Positions 1-9,588 of a DNA stretch of 20,959 bases are shown here, piece after piece. The DNA is taken from assembly GCA_036897095.1 (NCBI GenBank), contig JAYMSP010003131.1, positions 1-20,959 of the forward strand. Direction: 5' to 3'. The position numbers and the translations under genes are program-made. Below the pieces are notes generated by a model, which did not search any database, was not told the DNA's origin, and saw only the letters and a list, made by a program, of their open reading frames with translations. Origin of the DNA: Plantago elongata (lineage: Eukaryota > Streptophyta > Magnoliopsida > Lamiales > Plantaginaceae). Numbering within the stretch: the first letter of the stretch is position 1; every line of letters starts with the position of its first letter.

Positions 1-1619
1 TGTCTCCCTACACTTGCTACAATTCCTATATGGATTGGACTTTATAGGGCTCTTTCTAATGTGGCGGATGAGGTAAATTGGACTACTTAACAAATCTTGT
101 TGTTTCTATCCTTTTATCTTTTTTCTGGTCTTGTCAACTTATCTGCTACCTTAGCATTTTTTATTAATGCACATCAAGTTCTTTATCTGATGGGATCGGC
201 CCTTGTTCATGAAGGGACTTCTGACGGAAGGTTTCTTCTGGATACCCTCACTGTCTGGTCCAACCACTGTTGCTGCTCGACAAACTGGCAGTGGTACCTC
301 TTGGCTTTTCCCATTCATTGTAAGTCCACGAGCATCCTTTTTAATCCTGTTAATGACTTCGGTAATATATATGTTGGTGGTTCACTAAAAATTAATCATG
401 ACTATATTTCCATTAATTAATTGTCAAGTTGTCGTATTTTGTCATACTAGCTTGTCTAATTTTTAATCTTTTATATAAATCTATAAGCTAGGTTTGTTCT
501 TTCACTTGCTAGTTTTCTGCTTTTAGCCTGCTAAACCTGTTATTTGATTCCTGTACAACCCCGTCGATGAATCCTTGTACATCATTCGATGCCATTTGTC
601 TACGTCAAACTTTGAACAATTCAGTGGACATGTTATTGACTCTCATTCTTGATATATGTATCTTTCTACAGGATGGTCATCCTCCCCTTGGATGGCCTGA
701 TACTTTGGCGTACCTTGTTTTGCCCGTGCTTCTGGTTGTCAGTCAGTATATCTCTGTGCAGATTATGCAGCCACCTCAGGTTAGACTTACTGGCACTGTG
801 CATTTTTATCTCCTTTATGACGCTACAGTTCTAATACATGTGAATCATACATGGACTAAACCTTATAATGTTACCATATCTGCAAGGCATTTTGTCTTTT
901 CGTAGATGCCAGATTCACGTTTCTATTACAGTAAAATATGTCAACTTCATGGTGGAGTATTAAGAATTCACATTTGAAATTATTTCTTACATTCCTGCCA
1001 GAGCAATGATCCAAATGTGAAGAATACCCAAGCCATAACCAAATTGTTGCCATTGATGATTGGCTATTTTACTTTAACAGTTCCTTCAGGTTTAAGCCTC
1101 TACTGGTAAGCTATGAACTATTTTTGTCATCGCATGTTGTATGTTACTATCTTTTGTTCCTGAATCAAGTTGCTGCTGCATAGTTACCTCTCAAACTTCA
1201 TGAATACAGGTTTACAAACAACATTTTAAGTACAGCTCAGCAAGTATGGTTTCGTAGATTGGGTGGGGCGAAAAACCCAATAAAGCAAATTATGGAAGAA
1301 AACATTGAGCCACCTCAAGTGATGAAATCTATCTCTGAAGCACCTGTAGCCAGTACGGTAGTTAAGAAAGAAGAGAAACCTACCCAGGATGGGCCTCGTC
1401 CAGGCGAAAGGTTAGGCAGTTGGCAGTTCATTTGACAATAATTTTTCTATTTGATTAGTATGTTTACACGAAGGTGTTTATTTTTCTAGATTTAGACTAT
1501 TAAAAGAGCAAGAGGCTCAAAGAAAACGACAAAAGGAGGAAGAGGCACAAAAAGTACTGGAGGCGGGTGCTAAAGAAATTAGAATAGTAACTGACGAAGT
1601 ACAGAAAGAAACTACATAG
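1..1619 (+). CDS. ALB4: ALBINO3-like thylakoid insertase (ALB4 type), 3' part
   Basis: YidC/Oxa1/Alb3-family insertase, known to help insert and assemble proteins in the chloroplast thylakoid membrane. Exons read as 1-72, 215-319, 672-779, 1002-1105, 1210-1410 and 1490-1619, all with GT-AG borders and consistent phase, giving 239 residues up to TAG at 1617-1619. The 5' exons (transit peptide, first membrane segment) are outside the window. Visible family motifs are CLPTLATIPIWIGLYRALSN, GLLTEGFFWIPSL, GHPPLGWPDTLAYLVLPVLL, LLPLMIGYF, PSGLSLYWFTNNILSTAQQV and GERFRLLKEQEAQRKRQ. The GGAKNP stretch and the charged Lys/Glu-rich tail resemble ALB4 (ALB3-like 1) more than ALB3. I do not see the cpSRP43-binding tail motifs known from ALB3, but the tail is cut by the TAG. 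The family assignment is firm; ALB4 rather than ALB3 is inference. Confidence 0.88.
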
Positions 1620-2200
1620 CTAGATAGAACGGACAGTACTCATGCGACATCACTTGGTGCAAATGGATTAACTGCGAATGGTAATGATGCCAATTCTGAG
1701 CAAAAGGATGACAAAGTTACATGTATGGATAAGGAAGAAAGTTCAGAAGCTTCAGATGATCATAAAGAACGAAATAGATGATCTTCGTCTGCACAAAAAT
1801 GTTGAGAAGGTAACACTACCAATGATTCTTGGATTTGACTCTTGATTGTTTCGTTTAGTTTTCAGATTTTGACCACTTGTTTATTCCTTGTAAACGCAGG
1901 AATGAGTCCCATGGGATTATGTGAAGGACTTGACATCTGCATACATAAGGAGATAGCAGAGTGTGAGCTTGTCGTAAAGATAGCCACCCGTTATTATCCT
2001 CACACCGTGTTGCAGAAGCATATAGGAGACTAAAGCTTTATCTTGGTATGTCCTTTACCATCAATGTACGACACTGGAAGACATCCAATCTTCTATAAAC
2101 ATACCACTAATGTAGGATAATATTTGAAATTATTACATGAGAGCTAATAAAGTTCGATACAAACAGGCTTTGGCCTTGGAGTAGTGGTTGGAATATGAAT
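1620..2200 (+). other. Post-TAG open tail and 3' untranslated region with intron
   Basis: After the TAG the same frame stays open for 53 codons, rich in Asp, Glu, Lys, Ser and Asn, to TGA at 1779-1781 (ending HKERNR). This has the composition of the ALB4 tail, so it was probably coding. Downstream, 1810-1899 has good intron borders (GAAG|GTAAC ... CGCAG|GAATG) and would be a 3' UTR intron. The end of the transcript is not certain. Confidence 0.5.
2146..2151 (+). terminator. Possible poly(A) signal of the ALB4-like gene
   Basis: AATAAA lies about 530 bases after the TAG and about 365 after the TGA, in an AT-rich context. Plant poly(A) signals are loose, so this is only a candidate. Confidence 0.35.
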
Positions 2201-2460
2201 GTAGCACAGTCCCGGTTATTTTGTGTACAGAAACAAACCTTTGTTCTGATATGTTTTACACACTTCCATCGGTTCTTTGGTGGTCGAGTTCTGTTTTGTG
2301 CTCTTTATGAGAGCATGGCATGAAATTATTGTAAAAATTACATTTTTACTTGATATGAGGAGATACCATACCCTTCACATCCAGTAATGATGGTTTGATT
2401 TTCCATTTATAAGCTTCAGAAAAGTTAAATAGAAAGAAAGGGGATTTTCTTTCGTGACAA

Positions 2461-2550
2461 TGAAGCGCAGCTCAGTTGGTAATACGCTTCAACTCCAATT
2501 AATAGGTTGGAGGTTTGAGTCATATTTTAGCCGTTTAAAAAAAAAGTGTG
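2461..2550 (+). mobile_element. tRNA-derived SINE remnant, copy 1
   Basis: The sequence resembles a tRNA pol III promoter: an A-box-like AGCTCAGTTGGTA (from 2469) and a B-box-like GGTTTGAGTCA (2512-2522) about 30 bases downstream. It is followed by ATATTTTAGCCGTTT and an A-run. It does not fold into an obvious functional tRNA and lacks acceptor-stem pairing, so SINE is preferred over a tRNA gene. A related copy lies at 4081-4170, and the shared 3' body beyond the tRNA part supports a dispersed element. Confidence 0.6.
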
Positions 2551-3589
2551 CATTTTCGTAAGTAACACCGATAAGAGATAAGTATATCATTCAAATTAAC
2601 TGTGGAATTTTTATTTGTTATAATGAAAACTAATATATTGAATATGCATGCAAATTTTGTAATTAATTGGTCTAGTTATAATGAAATAGATTGATTATAT
2701 ATGTGGTAAATGAGTATTTTGTTAGGTTCCACATGGAATTCAAAATTTATGTGAGGAGAAACAAAAAATTGATGGGTAAATAAGATTGTTAGCTTGGTAT
2801 GTCCATGAAAACGACCAAGAACTCATTGCAAAGGATAATCATACTCGGATTAAGTAGCTGATAATTTAATTGATTTTTATAAGAGTATTTATTAAATCAA
2901 TTCGCTAATAAATTTGTAGTTGATATGTTCACCGGTTAATTTTTTATATAAGTTTTTGAACTAACTTATCAGTCATCAGCTAGATGTTCGTGTGGCGTGT
3001 TTATTTAGAAAATTATCCACCACGGAGATAAACTAACTGATAATGTTTTTCTAAACTAATTCAAAGTTGAAATTGAGATGAAATTAGAACTCGGTTAACC
3101 ATAACTTATTGTGAATTAAAATGGACAATTATTTTTGACATTAAGATACTACAGTACTTATTTAGCCTGCACATTGCTTCAAAAACATACTTAACGTGTA
3201 ACATATCACAAGAAAAGTCTTAATTAATTATGAATTTATCAATTAATTTATATTTAATTTATCAGGAAAGCATGTATCTGGACGAACAAGAAACCTACAT
3301 GAGCAATATAGCTGCGTACGTACGTGGCTTAATTTGTAACAGTCAAACGAGCATTATTTCTATTCTTCCTAGAAACTCTCTTGAGATTTTGAAATAATAC
3401 AAGAGACCCCTACAAAACGATTTAGCTGCACAATTAAAATAAAATAATACATAATTTCTGAAGATACAAACATTCACAATTTATATACAACAACGCACAA
3501 TTAATATATAATATTGTATAATTCTCAAGACTCACAAAATTTTGAACTTTCACAAATTTTTGTATTTTTCTTAATTTCACGATAAATCG
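2551..3589. other. AT-rich intergenic DNA
   Basis: No credible ORF, RNA gene or structured repeat was seen. It has many AT runs and one short palindromic stretch (CGTACGTACG near 3316). Confidence 0.5.
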
Positions 3590-3829
3590 TACTGCCTCTG
3601 TCCCTCTAAACATGTGACATTCTAATTTAAACGGAATTTAAATAGAGATATGTTATCTCATAGAATTATATGGTTAATAATGAATTTGAGATATGAATTG
3701 ATTAGAAATTATATGAGAGTCTAATACTGTATAATTGTAAAATGAGTTGTATTGTAGAATTAATTTTTATAAAGAAACTGGACGTGTAAAATGAAAATTG
3801 TACCACTTTTTACAATAATGGAATGAGTA
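3590..3829. mobile_element. Possible Stowaway-like MITE remnant
   Basis: The left end TACTGCCTCTGTCCC is close to the Stowaway terminal consensus (TA target, then CTCCCTCYGTCCC). The right end, read on the minus strand, begins TACTCATTCCATTA, a more decayed form of the same terminus. The roughly 240-bp AT-rich body and flanking TA fit the family. The right terminus is weak, so the outer limit is approximate. Confidence 0.42.
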
Positions 3830-4080
3830 TGTTGGAAAACAAAAAAACAGAAAAGATAGGAGAAAACATAATGGGGTTATCTTAAAAATAAGTAATAGTT
3901 GTAGTATCTTCTATTTGTAGAACAAGAAACGTGGTTGCTTAAATTTACAATTTGGCATGTCATATCAAAGGAGGTCTTGCACGCTTTTGTTGGGTCGAAG
4001 TTCACATAATAATTAAAATATGTGCCCAAACCCAATTTATGTAATATATAAAGTATCAATTGTCAAAATGTGAACAAATA

Positions 4081-4171
4081 AGTGCATTTGATAATACGTT
4101 TCACCTCAACTAATAAGACAGAGGTTCGAATATATTTTAGCTGTTTAAAAAGATTAATAATAATAATAATT
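4081..4171 (+). mobile_element. tRNA-derived SINE remnant, copy 2
   Basis: Matches copy 1 from TAATACG through GAGGTTCGAATA (B-box) and ATATTTTAGCTGTTTAAAAA. It ends in a (TAA)n tail at about 4155-4170. The A-box half is decayed. The simple-repeat tail right after the body is typical of SINE 3' ends. Confidence 0.6.
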
Positions 4172-5357
4172 GTCAAATGCAAATTATGTTACAGGACATA
4201 TTCTACTCCTATACATTACTCAAATGACACACTTATTTAATTAATTGCTTATATGATAATTAACTAAGCGGTACAATGCTACCAATAATAGAGCGTGAAA
4301 ACGACCGATTCCTCTTGTGTGGTCGCAAAAATGGTGAATCACTGGATCGCTTGGTTTGAATAAAATAGGAGCAGACTCCAAAAGTAGCGGAGATCAATTG
4401 GTTTGCATTTTACTATTTATTGTAATTTTTACGTCCCGCTAGAAGTTTTTCATTTTCATTTCGAAATATATCACTTTATCGAATTGTCCACACTAACACC
4501 GAAGTTATTGTGAGTTTGGATGTGTCTGCAAGTCGAATTTGGCCGCTCTTACTTCATGAAAGTTGTTGTTCCTTGTGTTATTTATGAACATTAACTAATT
4601 TCAGGTCAAATGGAGTTCGCGGGAGAAAGTTATGGATGAAATACTAAAACTTCCCCTAGTTTCATTGCTTGTAGGCTTTGTTTAATTGGCTCTAAAACAA
4701 AACAAATGGAAACACACAAGAAATGCAACTCAAATACACTATTAGAGTCCTAAAACTCGTAATAGATACTAGATGAGACTTAAAAATATTGTCTCATCAA
4801 CACCATAACTTGGTGACTGGAAGAATTTACGGATACATGATTTTTCATTTTTAAGTGGTTAAGATTACAATTACTTTACTCATACACCAAAACAGTTTTA
4901 TTCCTAAATTCACTTTATACCTCCATCGAACGGCGTACCTCCTCCTTACTCCAACTCAATTCCACTACAACACCTTACACCTTCCACCGATACATGATAT
5001 TGGTACCTGATTGAATCCATGTAATAGCAATTCAATCTAGAGTAGATCCCAAATAGCCAACCGTTATATTAGGTAAATAAAAATGTGTGAACTCGCCATG
5101 TGGATTTATTGAATATGTCAAACACCGAATGTTCCACATTTAGATAGTTTAAGTGAATTCGTTATTTAATTAAAACTACTACATTTTTAAGTATTTTACA
5201 TATCATCAACAACATCTATCACGTGTACATTTTTCAACGAACATTCACCTTTAGAAGTTTATCGCCATCCTCATTAACTTGGTTATCTTTAATTGGTTAC
5301 ATGCACAATGAAATATCTTTTGCCATCCCTAAATTAAGAGATTAAAATAGATGAGGT
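4172..5357. other. AT-rich intergenic DNA
   Basis: No gene-like reading frame, RNA or clear repeat was recognised in this stretch. Confidence 0.5.
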
Positions 5358-5360
5358 TGT

Positions 5361-5488
5361 GAAGATATGTGAAGAACAACATATGAAAGAGCAACATATG
5401 AAAGAAAAGCTGAAGAAAAGAATACAGATGAGCTGAAGAAAAGAAAACAAACTGCTGAAGGAAAGAAATAGAAGAAGCACATTTCATC
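5361..5488 (+). repeat. Left arm of inverted repeat around Copia remnant
   Basis: A purine-rich arm from GAAGATATGTGAAGAAC to GCACATTTCATC that reappears as its reverse complement at 7208-7320. By eye the arms differ at about eight positions, plus a 15-base local duplication (ACATATGAAAGAGCA type) in this arm. It contains repeated CTGAAGAAAAGAA units. The inner end abuts the broken protease reading frame. Confidence 0.85.
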
Positions 5489-6919
5489 AGAAGAAACACA
5501 TGTCTTTACCGCAACGAAAAACATTATGCAGAGTTAACTTGTTTGATATCTTAACTTCACCACTCTTAACTGCAGTGATATTATCACCAGTAGGAAGATT
5601 GATATTAATATCAACATCAACCACATTTCCTGTATAATATCTAAAATCACAAATCATATGATCTGTAGCTCTTGTATCTAGTATCCATATGTCATTTTGA
5701 CCTGCTAAAACACTAGAAGATAAGGCAAATTTGGTGATACCTGTGTCTGAAGTAGATGGTACTTCAGAAACTGCAACAGCCACTTTGTGAATAGGACTAG
5801 AAGAATACTGTTGGTGTGTCACCATGTGTTGTTGTTGTGCCTGAAACTTAGTAAACTCTATAAACTGATTATACAAATCAGCTGTCATATCATGAGAAAT
5901 CATCTGAGAACCATTAGCATCATCAACAATGTACTGCAGCATGAGCATGATGACTTCCATTGTGCTGCCGATTGATAATATCTTACTATTACCCTTGTTT
6001 CTTTGCCAACCAGGTGGATAACCTATAATCTGATAGCAAGTCTTCATGGTATGCCTAATAGCACCACAATGAGAGCACTTAGGCTTATCCTTATCCTTGT
6101 TCTGACCCTTGAAGTAAGTGTTCTTCACCATACAGGTTACATTTTCAGGTACATCTGATGTTTGCCTACTCATCATAGCCATATAATCTTGACTTGATTG
6201 CCCACTATCATATGAAGTAAGACCTCTCTGTCCCTCTTCCTGTAAAAAGATGGAATAATTTTCACCAATGATGGTATAGGAACTTGCATCAGAATCTGAC
6301 TTCTTATACTAGCATATGAATCATTCAGTCCTACAAGAAACTTATCTACTCCATCTTCATGCTGAGTAGCAATCAGTGCCTCACTTCCACCACATGTACA
6401 AGTACTAACTGGCCTTAATGCCACAAATTCATCCCATAGTTTCTTAAATTGGCCATAATACACAGAGAAAGTATTAGCACCTTGACGAATATAGCTTAAA
6501 GATACTCGAGGACCAACACTTCGAGTAAACCTAGTATGCAACTCTAACCACAATTCTCTAGTAGAAACCGTACGCAAATGAGATGAACGAATGTCTTGAG
6601 TACATGAATTAAGAATCCAAATACGCACTAGAACATTAGCTCTTTTCCAAGCAACATACAATAATGGAGTGACATTTTCGTCAGGTACAGAAATCGTACC
6701 ATCAACAAAGCCTGTTTGATTCTTGACGTCCAATGCCATCAATATCTGCTGACTCCATGACTGGTAATTCACCTCATCAAGCTGTTCAAGAACAATTGCA
6801 ATACCAGGCTGATCTGATGATTGCAGAAAAAATGGAGAAGACGACAAATCAATCCCAACCTCCAACTGATGAAGACGATGACGATCACCAACACCATTCG
6901 TCGAACCATTATCCCCCAT
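5489..6919 (-). pseudogene. Copia retrotransposon gag and partial protease, broken
   Basis: On the minus strand, ATG at 6917-6919 opens a Gag of the plant Copia UBN2/DUF4219 type (motifs NYQSWSQQILMAL, GFVDGTI, LWDEF, FLVGLNDSY). A frameshift lies near 6240-6255; the following frame (about 6240-5487) carries a CCHC zinc knuckle (CSHCGAIRHTMKTC), the Copia motif GYPPGW, and a protease start WILDTRATDHM. The family normally has Asp-Ser/Thr-Gly at the protease active site, whereas here the Gly is Arg. The frame stops at the inverted-repeat arm. Integrase, reverse transcriptase, RNase H and the second LTR are absent. It is therefore a dead, 3'-truncated Copia copy. Confidence 0.88.
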
Positions 6920-7002
6920 GGATAATCAATGAACAAAGAAAAAAAAATAGAGAATCGCAACGGAAATGAATTGATCAACGAAAACCGCAACCAATGGCTA
7001 AA

Positions 7003-7011
7003 CTGATACCA
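7003..7011 (-). other. Primer binding site of Copia remnant (tRNA-Met type)
   Basis: Read on the minus strand, TGGTATCAG lies directly after the end of the LTR, with no gap. It matches the start of the sequence complementary to the 3' end of plant initiator tRNA-Met, the usual Copia primer. Confidence 0.75.
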
Positions 7012-7207
7012 TGTAAACTTTCATAAACTGAAAGGAAGAATTGTATTGAACAATATTCAGAAGAATTACAAGTGAATCTGATAAAAACTGGAAGAAGAAG
7101 ATTTAAGCTGTATTTAAGCTAACCAACTGCTGTTTGTAACTAACTACTGTACAATCTTCTAAGCACAATGTACAAGTCGTAAGTTTATTAATACAGTAAA
7201 CATAACA
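7012..7207 (-). repeat. 5' LTR of Copia remnant
   Basis: On the minus strand the segment begins TGTTATGTTTACTG and ends AGTTTACA, with TG...CA termini next to the primer binding site. It is 196 bp, short but acceptable for Copia. No second LTR was found in the window, so age cannot be estimated from LTR divergence. Confidence 0.7.
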
Positions 7208-7323
7208 GATGAAATGCGCTTCTTCTGTTTCTTTTCTTCAGCAGTTTGTTTTCTTTTCTTCAGCTCATCTGTGTTCTTTTCTTCAACTTTTCTTTCATCT
7301 GTTGTTCTTCACATATCTTTACA
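7208..7323 (-). repeat. Right arm of inverted repeat around Copia remnant
   Basis: Reverse-complement partner of 5361-5488. It runs from GATGAAATGCGCTTC to CACATATCTTTACA and abuts the outer LTR end exactly. No clear target duplication was seen outside the two arms; GTTGT occurs near both outer ends but is not cleanly placed. Confidence 0.85.
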
Positions 7324-7497
7324 GTTGTACATTTTGCATCTAAGAAAACCGATGGCTATGAGTATTTTTTATCAACTATAAAATTACCGGAAGTGGGTTT
7401 TTCATCTTCTGGTGAAGTAACACGATGTATGCGTTCAAATGAAGCAAATAAAGTTTAAAAACGTTGCGAACAAGAAAAGAGGGGCCATGCTTAACAT

Positions 7498-7736
7498 GGA
7501 GGGGGAGTATGTAAGGAGATTAATACTCTCACGTAGTATGTGACTTTTGGGCTATTCAAAACTAAATTTGTGTGGTGTCAAAGGGAACAATATTTCACTT
7601 GTTTAATTACAAATTCAAATTGAATTTTCCAATTCGAGTTGAGTTTTATATAGCCCAGTCATATATTACCGCACCGACTTAATCTCCATTAATTAGTAGT
7701 TTGATTTCTAGAAAATGTATTAATGTCGTATCAGAG
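7498..7736 (+). mobile_element. Possible degraded LTR between PPT-like and PBS-like motifs
   Basis: GGAGGGGGAG at 7498-7507 resembles a retroelement polypurine tract and is followed by TGTAAGGAG at 7510. TATCAGAG at 7729-7736 resembles a tRNA-Met primer binding site. The roughly 220 bp between them would be an LTR, and contains a TATATAG stretch and an inverted GGGCTAT / ATAGCCC pair. No second copy was found, so this is tentative. Confidence 0.3.
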
Positions 7737-7739
7737 TGT

Positions 7740-8425
7740 AGTTGGTTGGTCCATCAAGTCGCGATTAAAATATTACCTAGTCTAGCTTGGAATGTAGCAA
7801 GTGGACGGGACAAATCATTATAAATGACATCAAAGAACTATCTCAAAAATCGCGGCCTCGAAACATGTCTACCCCAATCAAAGGCTCAACGAGAACGTCG
7901 AGCAGTTTAAACAAAGTCGAATGTAATACCCTGAAACATCTCACAAGTTAGACCAGGTGGAAAAATTGGCATATATACACCAAAACGTTCACGTAGTACA
8001 TGTTATTCCAGTGGTAAATTAGTGCTTGTCAGATCCAAAGCGAACAATATCATGCAATAAAAATGTATACAACTAAGTAAGCTATAATCCTACTCACTAA
8101 GAATGTCAGTCCTCGAATCATTACTATTTCGTTTTTTACCATCTTTTCGAAGTGGTATCAAACTTATCAAATAGAAGTACTAAAATCCAACTCCTATTCC
8201 AAGATTCATTGGTCCCTATATCCTATCTTTTACCATGTGCATTTGGCTTCACAATCAAGGTTTGATAAATATGAGCATCAATGAGTAAAAATATTTTTAC
8301 CATGGCAGTAAAACCTACACCAAAATAAGGTTGACAACTCACCCCATTTTAACTCTAAACACATATTCCATCCAATTGAGAAAATAAAGGCTTGTGTACT
8401 TCACAATCATTCACACAAACACATA
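7740..8425. other. Intergenic DNA upstream of the RCC1-type gene
   Basis: No coding potential or clear repeat was recognised. It probably includes distal promoter sequence of the downstream gene. Confidence 0.45.
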
Positions 8426-8430
8426 TACTA

Positions 8431-8520
8431 TCATCATCATCATCATCTCATACACAACAAAACCATTTCTCTCTTCTCTCTCTCTATAAAATTTGCAACA
8501 ACCTCTTCAAGAAACCAATT
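8431..8520 (+). promoter_or_regulatory. Core promoter of the RCC1-type gene
   Basis: A (TCA)n microsatellite (8431-8447) is followed by a CT-rich pyrimidine patch and a TATAAA box at 8485-8490. Plant transcription starts usually lie about 30 bases downstream of TATA, which would put the start near 8515-8525. The pyrimidine patch next to TATA is common in plant promoters. Confidence 0.6.
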
Positions 8521-9588
8521 TCTTCTTACCCTTTTCATCATCATCACCACCGCTAGAAAATCAAACCAAAACAATATTACCAAAAAAAGGTCGAGTCTTT
8601 TTGATCAGATACAAAAACCCAAATCAAGAATCTATCTTCTCATCAGGATTACTAATGTTTTACTGAATTTTGTTGGTACCAGGTGTCACATGGGATTTGA
8701 AGAATCTGAGACTCTTCATATGCATGTAAATGGATTTCTGAAACTTTGATCTGTTTCCTGTCTCGAAATGTATTGAATGGAGACTTTTGCCTCTGTTTTT
8801 TTACGGTTTTTTGTGCAATTTTTCACTTGATCTTTAGTGTGGAATGAAGAATTGCACTTGCTTCGTTGATCATTTGTATACGTGGGTGTAAAGATCGAAT
8901 TTTTATGATCAATTTATGTTGGATTTTGCCGATCACGTATGTTTTTGCTTCTGATCATTAATCTGGCATGAAACAATTTCTGGGTGTGTTTTACAAGTCG
9001 TGTATTCGAAACTTCACTTTGCTTTTGATCATTAATCATTTGTTTTGCTGAAGAATATACTTTGTGCTCAGTTTGGTTTCTTCACGGAACAGTAAGCTTT
9101 GTGTCTGAGGATACGTGTATTCTAAGTACTCTTTCTTGTAGAGAAATGGTTGATTGATGACTTTGCTTGCCTGGAGTATTTGGTATTTGTACTATATCAG
9201 TTGGGCATGCTTCTTTTGCAAGTTTGTGGTGTATCAGTGTATGGTTTGTTTAAATTGATCATCAGTCGATTGCGTCTCACCGGCTGTCACGTTCTCATTG
9301 CTTGACTTGACACGTTTCGATTGAATGGCGTGGCTCGTTTTAGCATTATTCGCAATGTGGATTATTTTGTGTTGATCGGTTATCTCTGAATGTCTTGCAG
9401 GCTTGAAACAAGTTATCTTATTAACAAGAATCTTAAAGGTACCGACATTTTGCTTTCTTGTCTGGTGGAAATGCATTGAATAAACGTCACTCAGAAAGGA
9501 AATGTGAATTTTTAACATTCATTTTGTCGTTTCAGTAAATTAATAATCTCGGCCTAGTTAGGCAACTCCACACCTAAGCGGTGCGCCC
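8521..9588 (+). other. Long 5' untranslated leader, probably with intron(s)
   Basis: About 1 kb separates the TATA box from the coding start. The T-rich middle resembles a leader intron: a possible donor ACCAG|GTGTCA near 8680, acceptors TCTTGCAG at 9400 and GTTTCAG at 9535, and a further donor TTAAAG|GTACCG at 9438/9439. Spliced structure cannot be fixed by eye. Confidence 0.45.

Noticed and set aside
2461..2535. A tRNA gene
   Set aside because: A- and B-box-like motifs are present, but acceptor and anticodon stems do not form and a similar copy with a repeat tail occurs at 4081, so a SINE is more likely.
5342..5524. A minus-strand membrane protein rich in Phe and Ser
   Set aside because: It is the translation of the purine-rich inverted-repeat arm continuing out of the broken protease frame.
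7246..7458. A small plus-strand protein-coding gene
   Set aside because: Its first third lies inside the inverted-repeat arm, it starts at no convincing ATG context, and no family motif is visible.
8431..8447. A CRISPR-like or structured repeat array
   Set aside because: It is a simple TCA microsatellite in a plant promoter.
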